This document shows, in pieces, positions 22,622 through 34,300 of a stretch of 64,000 nucleotides of DNA. How positions within the stretch are numbered: the first letter of the stretch is position 1; the number at the start of each line of letters is the position of its first letter. The translations under genes were made by a program, and so were the position numbers. The stretch is taken from positions 20,100,930-20,164,929 of the forward strand of contig NC_058143.1 in NCBI RefSeq assembly GCF_011075055.1, in the 5' to 3' direction. The notes under the pieces are model-generated. The model was not told the origin of the DNA. It saw only the letters and a program-made list of their open reading frames with translations, and searched no databases. The DNA is from Mangifera indica (Eukaryota > Streptophyta > Magnoliopsida > Sapindales > Anacardiaceae).

Positions 22622-25600
22622 TCAACTTTTCTCTTTGCTGTTGTTCTTCTTGCCCTTTTTCTGCTTTTGCTTCAATTGAGTAAGGCCGGCAGCAGTGACC
22701 TTAACATTTCCAATAATTGCAGCAACCAACTCAGGATCTGTACATGCTTTCATCAATTCCTTCTCTCTCTGTGTCGCTTCTGGCATGTGGGCAAACAAAT
22801 TCATGGCAGTCTTTGCAGCTATAAAAATATATAAAAAGAAGAGTCAGACTCAAGATACAGCACTGAGCACAGAACAGATATTATTTTTCTGGTGCAAAAC
22901 AGGACTTGCTTAAAAAGGCATTAACCATAAGCAATTTAAACATATGGATACCTTTCCCTTTCTTTGCTGTGCCAGGAATTATCTTCACACGGTATTTGTA
23001 TGACTGCACTGCACTGTAAGGGCCACAAACAGGCACAGCATATAAAAGAATATCATTAGGCAGAGGACTACCAGTGAGGTAATCCACGTCATTTAATCTC
23101 CCTTTTTCTTCTTCTCCTATCTCATGAATATCATCCTCCTCCATGGCCACTCTGTCTGTCTCAGTGGTATCATCAGTACCTACATGGGAATTGAGTTCAA
23201 CTCCACTATTTGCACGACCATTTGAGGCATCTACTGGATGTTCTTTACAATCCCGAGACAAGTGACCAACTTTTTTACATTTGTAGCATACTTTTGTTGG
23301 AGCATCTTCAGAACCTGCAAGTTTTAGAAAAAAAAAAAAAAAACCAGAGACGATAAAGGCCCATTAATAACAGTTAAATATTTGAAATTAGAATGTGTCA
23401 TTTTGGTCCATGTATGAGATACTTAACCATTCAGTAATGAGTCTTGCAAAAGCAAAATAATCAAGTAGTAGTGTTGTAGTACCAAATGTATAACCAAATA
23501 AAAAAATTACAAATAAAAAGCTTTATAATTGGAAACATACCAGCAACAGGTTTCATCACTTCATCTATAGTTGCATCTCTATTTCCATTTTTCAACTCCC
23601 CATCATCTTTTTGAACTTGGCCAGCAGACTGCAAATTCTCATAAATCGTCACTTCTATTAGTGGATCGGTACAACATTACAATATGCTTTAATCAATACG
23701 ATACAAGGCATCAAGACCCAGAACCAGGGAAATATGAACAACAAAATTAAGAGATCAAAAGTGAACAATAACATCAAATATGATCTAAGAGCTGAATATA
23801 TATATACTTCAGCCCTTCTAGATAGTAAATGTAAGATAGTTGAAGTTTTTGTACTCACAGCTAGTAATGTCATCCGAATTTTCCTCTCTTCCTCATCTTG
23901 ATCAGCATACTTCTCCTTAATCTTCTTGAGTTTACCTTTCTGCCCACGAATGATTTTTCCACCATCAGGCTTTTTACTTTTAACACTTGCTTCAGTCTGG
24001 GAAGCAGATTTATCATTTCCTTTTCCTTTTTTCTTTTCCTGGTCAGCCTCTGGTTTTTTCTTTTCCTGGTCAGCCTCTGCATCTGGAACTATACTGTCCT
24101 GAACTTTCTTGAGCTTTCTTCTTTCAGCTTTTGAAATATATGGTTTATCTCGAACTATAGCTTTCTTCTCTTCATGGTTATCTTCCTCAGCCAAATCAAC
24201 ATGAGTTGTTTCCAGGCCATACTTTGTAGTTGATACAGAAGTAGATCCAAGACCAAGAGCTCTATCAATAAGATCTTCAAGCTGTGGAGTAACTGGTAGA
24301 ACACCAGTTCTAGCAGCATCAGAAACCTCCTTCTCAACACCATTTTGGATTGATTTGTCTTCAACAGGAGACTCATGAGAAGATGTAGCTCTTGCATTTG
24401 AATCAGTTGATCCAGTATGAGCAGAATCAGCCACTGAAACACCTTCTAAAGCCAGTTCTTCATTCATGGCGTCTTTCTCTGATTCAGACTCGGAAATTTC
24501 ATTAACAGATCCACTTTCTTCAGCAGCATCCATCCCTTCCTCCTCTCCTCGAACCCTCCTCTCATTAAAATGTGATCCTAAAGAACTCTCATCCAAGCGG
24601 AAAAGCAATCCAAAGCCCATAATAAGAGGCTGTGGAGGAAGAAAGTTCTTCTTCCCACGAATCATGAAGCTCCCAACTGTAAGATATTCCCCTGTAGGTG
24701 CAGTTTTACTAACCTGATGAGGATAAACCCACCAAGCACTAGTGACCATCTTTGAATCCCATGCTTGGCTGTGACAAACCTACATCACAAGATTCTATTA
24801 TTAACTTGCAGTGATGAACCACACTGCATCTATTATAATTACTCTATTGTATACAAAAGAAAAAAAAAAAAATTTTGACATTAACATGATGTGAGAAGAG
24901 ACAAACCGTGAAGCATCCAGCTTGGTTTAAAGTAAGTGGAGATACAGGTTGTTCAGGCCTATGATTCTTGATTACAGTACTAGAAGCCCCATGTAGATCA
25001 GCATGGACATAACTGTTACATTCAGTAATAATTTATTTAAGTCAACGTCGGAAGCAAAATTTGGAAAAGTCAGCCAAGAAGTTGAAGCTAACAATCAAAG
25101 ACATCAGCATATTTGTTTTTAAAAGCTGAAATTACTAAATAAATTCAACTTTTACTAAAATTTCTTATCCATAGGATTACACAGCTTAAGAGGGGGCATT
25201 TAGCTTCAGAATAAATCAACTGTTATTCCTCTCTAGTACACATAAGTATACGTGCATCTATATTTATCAGACAGATACTTACATATCTCCTTTTGACATA
25301 TAACGCTTGACTATCATCTCATTTTGCTGGGCATCACGTCCACTAATAACCAAGTAGTTCTCACTGCTGATGAACCAATTAAATTTCTCAAACCAGTGAA
25401 CCTTGCGCATATGTGAAATTGTGGCAACAGTTTTTTCCTGCACAGTGGGGTGGGGAGGGAGACTTTAAGTTAGAAAGATGAAAGGATGAACTCAACAGAG
25501 CTGTAATTAATAATATAAAACTAAATCACTGAAATGCATTGTCATTTATCAATAAAAGAAACTAGTACAGCACAGATACCTGAACAGAGGAACTCACCAG

Positions 25601-28600
25601 TGCTGAGAATCATGAATAAAAGAAACTAGTAAAATGCACTATGTTAAGGAAAATATCACAGCAATATAAAGCTACCTGCAGAACCTGGAGACGAGTCTTC
25701 TTCTCAGCTGCTTTAAAAGCTTTTTCATGGGCTGTAATGGTCTTTTCCTGTTTGCTCCCCTGTTTTTTCTTCAGTTCATACCACCGCCTAGCATTGGCAT
25801 GAGCTGAAAGTGCCAAATCAACTTCAACCTAAATATGGAAGCATAAAAATAAGTAATTAGGGTTCGTTTATATTCCAAATTTGTTGATGTAATTTCTTTC
25901 TGTACTCACAAAAAGAAAATAAGTTTTCTAACCAAAAGAGAAGTTACAGATGGAAGAAAAACGAAGATGATAATGAGTATATAACATTCCTATCGACAAT
26001 AAGAAAGTATTCTCTACATCCGATAAAGACATAAGATGTTTAATGGTCCTATAATCAATAACTTTTCCACATTCCTACCATAATTGTTCATAATCTAAGA
26101 CACACATATCACCAAAATAACGGAGACTAAGGAAACAAATAAAAACCAACATATTTTCAGGACCAAGCAAGCCAACTACAGGCATATTAATCAATGAGGA
26201 AAGGTGGCAATGCTATGTGGAATTAATTGTTTAAATAGTAGAAGGAGCTTCCCAAAACTATAAATCTAGTTCAGCGAGTAGTAGCACCTTTTCCACAGGG
26301 AGTGTCTTCTCATCATCATCCATTTCATCAAGATTGTTGCTTAACAGTAAAGTCATGCAATTCCTCTCAAGATGGAGCTTGTCAATCAGGCCAGCCACAG
26401 GGTTCCCAGATTTCTTCTCTTCCTTCACCATTCGGGCAAGATCTTCCCAACTCATGCGATTTGCAAGAGCCATGCGAACAGCTAATATAGCAGCATCAAC
26501 ATCTTCTAAATTGTACTCTATCAACTCTGCCATTTTTACACTACGGTCAACTTCTTTCTTCAGTGTCTGGACACGATTTTCCTGTATGTAAAAGTTACAC
26601 AGGAAAACATGTAAATAAACAAGTATAAAATAATTATTTTCATACAAATAGCCCTAAAAACTTAAATCTCCTATCATCAAAATAAAGCTAAGATATAATC
26701 AACTGAAAAAACTTAAGCATACCCTGACACACGATATAACTGACAAGTCTCAATATTTCTGCATCACTAATTGCTTTCATGTTATATGACTTGATCTTTT
26801 TTGTCCCAAAGAATTTCTAGAAAACTGAAATAAGTGATAGATAAACTTAAAGAGAATATATGATCCATCTCTCTGCTTGTATTCTGAACAATCAAAGGCA
26901 ATGTTTCTGGCTCCCAGAGTCATATTTATATAAAAAGAACCCTGGCATGGCAGTCAAGATAGGTTGGTATTCATATATACAAATACATAATAAGTAAACT
27001 GGGACAACAGAACCCACAACTTCATACACCCCATTCCCACCTCAACAAATTTAAAAAAAAAAAGTGTGAAAGACACGCAAGAAAGAGATCCATTAATATT
27101 CAGGTCATTCAATAACCACAACAGTATTTAATTATTCTTTGCACTAGATATGAAATATCAAGCTAATAATGCTGACCTGGTCCTTACGGATTTTATTTAG
27201 TTTCTGAAAGGCAGCACTTTCTTTTGCCTTCTGCTGTTGATCTGACCTTTGACTTTCGATTTTGCTGTAAAACTCATCCAAAGCTGCATCAAACGTTTCA
27301 AACTTCACAAATTCCCTTGACTTGAACTGATTCAACAATAGGGGGCAGAATTCATCATAGATCTGCAAGGAATAACATACAAAATATCAAAACCAATATT
27401 CGCTATTCAATTGGTAACCAGTTAAGTAACTTATACAGTTCTGCTCCATGTTTGCTTCTTAACATAATCAAACAAGAGAACAGAAAAAAAGAAAGGATAA
27501 TGCACTATGTTCCACAACACATTCAAAAACACATGAAGCAAAGAAGTAATAACCTGACTAGAACTTCCAGGCTCAGAAGTAGAGCAGTCCTTCCCCAAGG
27601 TTTTTTTCTGCATTAAGATGTATCCTTCAGGAATTTTATCACCTGATATAACATCCTGCAGCCAGTCCTCAAACTTTGAAACAGATGTGGCCAAAACTTG
27701 AATTGCATCATCATCTAACTTCTTATCTTTGGAGACTTTAGTATTTGGAACCAAACCAGCATCTAAAATGATATGCTCAGAGAGAGCAGGCCCATAACCC
27801 AATGCCTCCCCAAGAACAGTCTTCAATAAGGCTTGTTTGACATGAGAACTATCACTAGTATTTTTACTAGGCTCAGAAGACTTCCCACCCTTTTTGTCAC
27901 TCTGCTTTCCTTGAGGTGCATCAGATGCATTTTTTCCATCTTGATTAGCCTTATCGAATTCATCATTGTCAAGATCCTTGGAAGATGTAAGGGCCTCATG
28001 CAACTTTGATGTTGTAGTTCGCTCAAAAACCCGACAAATCTCTGTTGGATAACGATGGCGCGACATGATGGAAACTCCTTTATCATCATCCCTGTTATCA
28101 ATGAATTTATACCATTCATGGTCAAAGTTCTTGAATGAACAATAGAAAAACCATGTGCAGTTTTCTACATAACAAACAGATTAGATTCATTCTTTTTCTC
28201 CACAAACAAATGAGATGCATTCAAATCTAGCAAATAAAACTACATATTAATGAGCTTCATCCTTACAGCACCCATCTTTGAGATACTACTAAACATTCAT
28301 TCCATATGTTCGAATAATTGGCTGATGTATGCATGTGTTTTTGCCCATTTTCAAGTCAAACCAAATGAACAATAGATTGAGCAAAATTACAAACCTGTGG
28401 GACCGAAGCAGAGTCAAGACAGTAAATTCAGAATCCGTAAGCAGGATATTTCCTTGCGCATACAGCTCCAATATAACATAATGCGCATTCGCACCCAATC
28501 CAAATTGAAACAAAATGATCTAACAAAAAAATTCGAGACATTAGACAAACAATAAACAAAAAACTAAACAAACTCTCACAGAGCATAAAAAAACAATACC

Positions 28601-29247
28601 CTATCATATCCAAGTTGGCGCACATCCTCAAGCCTTCTAGTACGTATATGCTTCCTCAATTTTAAAGTAAAGCCGGACGGAGTATTTTTCTTATCCCTAT
28701 AAGCATTTAACAATGAAGCTAAAACAATAATAGAATTTGAATACAGAAATCAATGGAAAAACAAAAACAAAAACAAAACAAAAAAATAAACTTGTTTTCA
28801 AGTTTTCTATAATTTGTAATTCTGGAAATAATAATTTCTGAATTCAACATCAAAAACATTTCATAAATTTAAAATAATAAAAGGTATTATTTAAAAAAAA
28901 AAAATGATGAAGAATACCTTGTATAAGCAGTAGTATGTAAACGAACACCGCTTTCCATTAACAGAAGAACCTTCTCGCTCTCTCCGGACTCAGTGACTCC
29001 ACTACTATTCATAAGCTTGAATACATAAGTCTGCGAGAAATAGAAGAATATATATCTGTTATTCTGTAAATATATAAATAGTAATAAATCAAAAAAGAAG
29101 AAAATGAGGATTTGATAGGATCGAATTGAATTAGTGTGAGACCTTGGGAGAGAGATCGTAGACATTAGAGCAACGCATGCCGATTAAACTCCGCAAACAC
29201 TTGACTTCGGCGGCCACGTCGGCCGTGTTCATACGCACCTTCACCAT
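22622..29247 (-). CDS. NEMF: NEMF/Tae2/Rqc2 family ribosome quality control protein with CCHC zinc knuckle
   Basis: Plant member of the NEMF/Rqc2 family (Arabidopsis At5g49930 type), which binds stalled 60S subunits carrying peptidyl-tRNA and supports nascent-chain ubiquitination. The start ([18 protein letters not shown]) is the family-typical N-terminus and begins the NFACT-N domain. Next come [19 protein letters not shown], the continuation to [20 protein letters not shown], a Lys/Ser-rich insert, and FLPLL-type helices ([20 protein letters not shown]). A long coiled coil follows (exons at about 25.6-27.4 kb). The NFACT-R block [20 protein letters not shown] lies at about 25.3-25.4 kb. Then come an acidic and Lys-rich linker, a CCHC knuckle at 23247-23288 ([14 protein letters not shown]), and the NFACT-C end ([20 protein letters not shown]). 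Exons traced by splice sites stay in frame, giving roughly 1,100 residues. A 9-residue unit ([13 protein letters not shown]) is tandemly duplicated in the linker near 24030-24080. Confidence 0.93.
23247..23288 (-). other. CCHC zinc-knuckle coding segment in the NEMF gene
   Basis: Encodes [14 protein letters not shown], a perfect C-x2-C-x4-H-x4-C retroviral-type zinc knuckle. Plant NEMF proteins carry it between the linker and the NFACT-C domain. It suggests nucleic-acid binding in addition to the core family fold. Confidence 0.9.
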
Positions 29248-29552
29248 GTCGTTTTGGCTTCGGTTGTTGATTCAATTGTCAGGAAAAGAGGAGAGGGATA
29301 GAGAAAATTATTTCCTTCTAACAAGAACTAGCCACAAACAGAGACACAAAGTGCTCAGCGGAGCTTCCAGATTCTTCTTCTCGTCGTTATTCGAAGTTGT
29401 GATACACGGACGGTGGCAGCAATTGGCGGCCTCTTCGCTATACTTGTCTGCCTAATTATATTTATTTATTTATATATTATATACTTTAATTTTCACAATA
29501 TGGTGAAGACAAAGACCGTCACCCTGACCCGGCGAGTAGCAACATAGAAGCA

Positions 29553-30442
29553 AACGGCAAAGGGAAAGGGACTATTTCTCACCCAACTTTTAGGGTATTC
29601 TCAAACCCACATTAATGGGAGGTGAAAAACTATTATTCCAGAGACAAACTTTTGTTAATTTGTTCGGTTAAAGGGAAGGATTTTACTGTTTTTATTAAAA
29701 GTTATAAAGTTTATTACTTTTTACCCTTTTAGATTTTAGAAACTAATATTTCACATTTATTTAAAGTTTTTAAACTTTAAAAAGTAACATTTTCATCCCC
29801 AAACATAAGGTTTTCATATTTTTCAAAATGTAGCTACCCCCCATAACTTTCAAAAATAGCAGTTTCACCTTTATTCTTCAATTCATCTTTTGATATCGTC
29901 TCTGATCTCCTCCTTCTCCTGATGCGACGATGGTGATGTGATGAAGAGATCTTCATCTCCTCATCGCATAGTGCGATGAAGAGATCTTTGTCTCTTTGTC
30001 GCACAATGCAACAAAGAAATAAAGATCTTTCATTGCTCCACCCAAACGACGAAGAATAACGCTTCATCTTTTTTCATCGCTCGTCGTGTCATCCTTCGTC
30101 TGTTCTTCTAAATCTGGACGACAATCATCCTTTGTAGTCAGAGATGGGAGATCGGTAGAATGCGTCAACCATCGATGGTGATCGGAGAAATTAGGGATGA
30201 AATCTAAACTTTTCAAACTTTGAGGATGGGTTGAGGTGTTAGTTTTTAAAACCTAGAGGGGGAAATAGTGAATTTTTAAAGTTTTAAAGTTTATAGATAA
30301 AATGACAATTTTATCCATATCCTTAACTGAAAATTTGGACAGCAGTTTGATCATGGGTAGTAGTTTTGGGTTTTCAGTGGGTGTGAGAGTTTGCAATTGG
30401 GCTAAAAGTTAGGTGGGAAATAGTCCTTTTCCCAACGGCAAA
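29553..30442. mobile_element. Mutator-like foldback MITE, copy 1 (with TSDs)
   Basis: Element 29562-30433 (872 bp) flanked by perfect 9-bp direct repeats AACGGCAAA at 29553-29561 and 30434-30442. The ends are inverted repeats: left GGGAAAGGGACTATTTCTCA, right complement GGGAAAAGGACTATTTCCCA, with similarity continuing inward. Nine-bp target duplications and long inverted repeats are Mutator-superfamily hallmarks. There is no transposase, so it is non-autonomous. It sits about 315 bases upstream of the NEMF start codon. The interior has several CGACGA/GATGAAGAGATC palindromes. Confidence 0.9.
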
Positions 30443-31310
30443 TCATATTGCTTGTCATTTTTATCTGCCCCATTGAGCTAGTTGAATTGTTTTCAAATGA
30501 CTCACTTTTAAATTGGAATCAATTTGAATTGAACCAAATTCTAATTCAACCCAGATCAAATCTAACCCAAATTGTAGAGGGACCTAAAATTGTGAATAAA
30601 TTCGTGTACATGCAAAAGGGGAGGTTAAACCTCAATTTATAGTTTTTAGTAATTCAGAACCCCTTCACTAAGCCAATACTTAACCCAAATCTGGAAACGT
30701 TGTTAACAGGGTAACACCGTTGTTACATAAGAAAGAAACGTTGTTTGTTCTTTGAAATGGATTTGATTTTAAAGAACTTCAGAGGTCGAGGAACAAGTCC
30801 CCATTCCCACTGTTACTAATAATGAAAATGGCTAAAAGTCGATAGAGAAGAAAGCCTTTTTGTTTGTTTGTTTTCATCTACAAATATACTTAGCATCTAC
30901 AATTACAAAGTGCAAACGACTACTTACAATAATAGGCTATTACTCACAATTTACATTATTATAGCACACATTATTTGGGGAAGTAAGTTTGCAAGATGAT
31001 TGCCTTCACAAGAACCCACTTGCAATTGGGTCCAAATATTTATAGCAGATTCCAGCACGTATAAAGCTCAACCTTTGAAAATTATTGGAGATGTCTCCAT
31101 TTATGCGCATGTAAACACAATCAGAAGGCTGGTCTTGTCTTTGTATATCAACCCTACTTACTTGTTTTCACCGTGCTTCGCCATCTTTGCAGCCAGTTGC
31201 ACCAGCACTATCGGAATGCAATGGCTGCACATTGATTTGTACAATAACTTTGGAGTTCTGTCTACTTGATGTGGTAGCATAAAATTGATGTTCAGGAAGC
31301 ACAAGGCCCA
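30443..31310. other. Spacer between NEMF 5' side and UPL6 3' end
   Basis: Holds the UPL6 3' untranslated region. Short ORFs at 30448-30642 and 31000-31269 show no family resemblance. Confidence 0.4.
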
Positions 31311-34300
31311 TCAGCTCAAATCAAAGCCAGCTTCTGCATTTATGGCATATAGTAGTTTTGTCACCATTTGCTCTTTGCTGCATAACAGACATTTGACACG
31401 GGAAATATGAGTCTTCAAAAGCTTATTTTGGAAAGATGGAAAAGAGAAATTAACATGAACAAGCCACAGAGAACACAGAAGATATCACTGTGTTGTTGTC
31501 TAACAGCGACACAAGCTACTGCTCAACAATAACAAGAAAGTCAGAAATATGAACTAAATGAGCCACAGCTAAATTCATTCTGAGTACTAAATTATGCCCC
31601 TAATTAGGGTCTGTGTTAGAGCCAAGGATTTAGATGACCTGCAGAAGAAGGGAATAGAAACACTGGTAGCACACAAGGGCAGTCATGAAAGCATGAACAG
31701 TTTTCGGCAGTTATGAAAACATGGCAACATGGAAAGAATATGAGTGAGATTAAAGTAAGCGAAAAGGAAATATGGAACATGGCAAAAACATACACAGATA
31801 ATTATAGAATGAGCAAGCATAAAAATGATAGAGGAAAGAAGAGAGAAGAAAATTAGGTTTTGTTTAGTCAGCCTTTGACTGATTGAGAGAGAGAACTAGC
31901 CTCTCGAAAGCTAGTTGAAGTAGAGAGAGTTTAGCCTCTTGAATAGCTAGACAAATTTGGGAAATAATATGACCTCTCAAAAGCCAGACCAGAAAGGGAA
32001 AATTGTTTATCGTTCATTCTCCTTTTGTTGCTATTTTGTGTGTAAAGGAATAGCACTCTTATACATTGTAAAATTGGTTGAATTATTGCATATGCATTGT
32101 CTATTCTCACTTATTTCTACTGTTAATCTCTTCTTCCAAAAATTTATTTGCTTCTTATTTGTTGGTACCTAACAATTTAGTATTAGTTGTTTGTAGAGTT
32201 TGTTGGGATCCTAACAGTTTGCGATGTCACAAACATCAAAGCTCATGTCATTCAGCTCTAACTTTGCTTATACATTTACACTTCACTAATGGTAATGTGC
32301 CTTCTTCCAGGATAGTTCAGAAACTTTTAAAGAAATCTTGCTTTGTCCAGTCAAAGTATGGTAAGATGGTACAAACCTCCTGTATGGGGGAAGCTTTAGA
32401 AGATTCATACAGGTAGCTGATGTTGGTAAGCGGTCAAGAGCTTCTTCAGAAGCATCACCTGCAGCTCTGCATGAATGTTACTTTCAATTATCAGTATAGC
32501 GAAAAAGTCAAGTCAAGAACTTTCATCCACTAAACTACTAACAAATATCTTGTGCCTTGTCACATTATTTGAAATAAACTTTACCTTTGTATGCAAAATA
32601 AAGGTTCAAGATACCTAAATCCCAGAAGCGGTCCTCGAGAACAGCCAGTCACAAACCTAGAGTACAAAACCTCTCGTCAGTATCCTTTCTTAGTGTACAT
32701 TATCTTCTGAAATTAAATTAGCCACAAATATCTATGGAGCCAAAATAAAAATGGATAGACAAAAAGGCCAAGACAGTTAATGCAACTCACTTCAAAAATT
32801 TCTTCTGGTTTTCCAATGAAAAGCTTTTGAGAACTTGCCAAAACATCTCAATGACATAGTGTTCCTGTCAAAAAATAATATGAACAAAAAAATTCATTCG
32901 CAGTGCAAAAATAATATGAACAAAAAAATTCAATCGCAGTGCAAATACAGTTAGTGGCCATCACATTAGCATACCATGTAAGAAATTTGTAAGAGTTATC
33001 TCCCTTCCCCATCAGAGTAAAACAAAGAATATTCAAAGCCCATTGTAACTCATAATGAGAATTCAGTATTCACTTCATTCATAAATCCAGTTGTCCAGTT
33101 ACCAGTCAGAAGTGGCAGCAAAATTTAAAGTTTTCATTACAGTACATATCACTGAGGCAAAGCACGTTTTGCCCCATTTTAAAAATATAAAGAAAGTGTA
33201 CATTAGGATCAAAATATTTGAAGTCACCGCAACCCATTTGAAAAAGCACGCATTCAATAATGAATAAAATGACATGGTGTCTTCAGGCCTTTAATTTAAG
33301 GCTTTAATGAGGTGGGTAGAAGGTACATCTAAGACTTAAGTTGCTGAAGGGGAGAGAAAAAATCTCATGGCCGATTGCAGGTGATGAGGCATACATCTGA
33401 AAGATGTTCAATAATGAAAACAGTAATAATATAGTAAAACATTTCCAATTGCACCCTGTACCAATCAAAAAACAGACAAGTAGAAACACTTACACCATGA
33501 TAGCCACCAGCATAATTGGTGTGCTGTCTTAGGTCATCAAAATCCAAGCTGTCAAGTGAACCTGATACTAGAAGCTGTAAACAGACAAACACATCAAAAA
33601 AATGGAATTTTACAAAACGAAGCTGCAGAATCCCTTTTTCTCTAAGGAGATATTCTAGAATTCATTTTCTCGTTTCTAGGATTGAATTGGATTTTATTAT
33701 TTTTTTTCCTTTTTTTCTTTCTCTAATTATTTCTTTCCTTTTTCTTTCTTTCATTATCATTTGTTTCTCAGTTAAATTTATTGTAATCATGTGTAAATAT
33801 TGTAATTGATTTTTTTCGCATTATGAAATAAGAAAACAATTATTTCCTTCTTTACAAGCAAATGATAAACATTTCAACCAAGAATTGCTAGTTTACATTA
33901 AGAGAGTGTTACTGCTGAGATTTAAAAACATTAAGAATAATTCAACAAACTTAAAGATAGCAACCACAACTTCAAAAGGAGTCCAGAATCCACAGTAATT
34001 ACGGATTAATTACTTTATATAAATCAATTCAAAAAATGGAATTGCAGAAGCACAATAATTGCAAATGCTAAAAATATGCCACACCTGAAGTTCGTGCTCA
34101 TTAAACATATCAATCCAATCTTTCTGTATAAGCTGCTGGAAACCCCTCAAGAAATGAGAACTCTGTTGACGTATCTGAAAGAGATACAATTACATGTTAT
34201 CATCATTGCAGAAATGTAATTCAAGATGCAATATGACTGACTGAAAGCGGGTTACATACCTGAAAATTCAAGCGGTGATTGGAGATGAGATGAATGAAAG

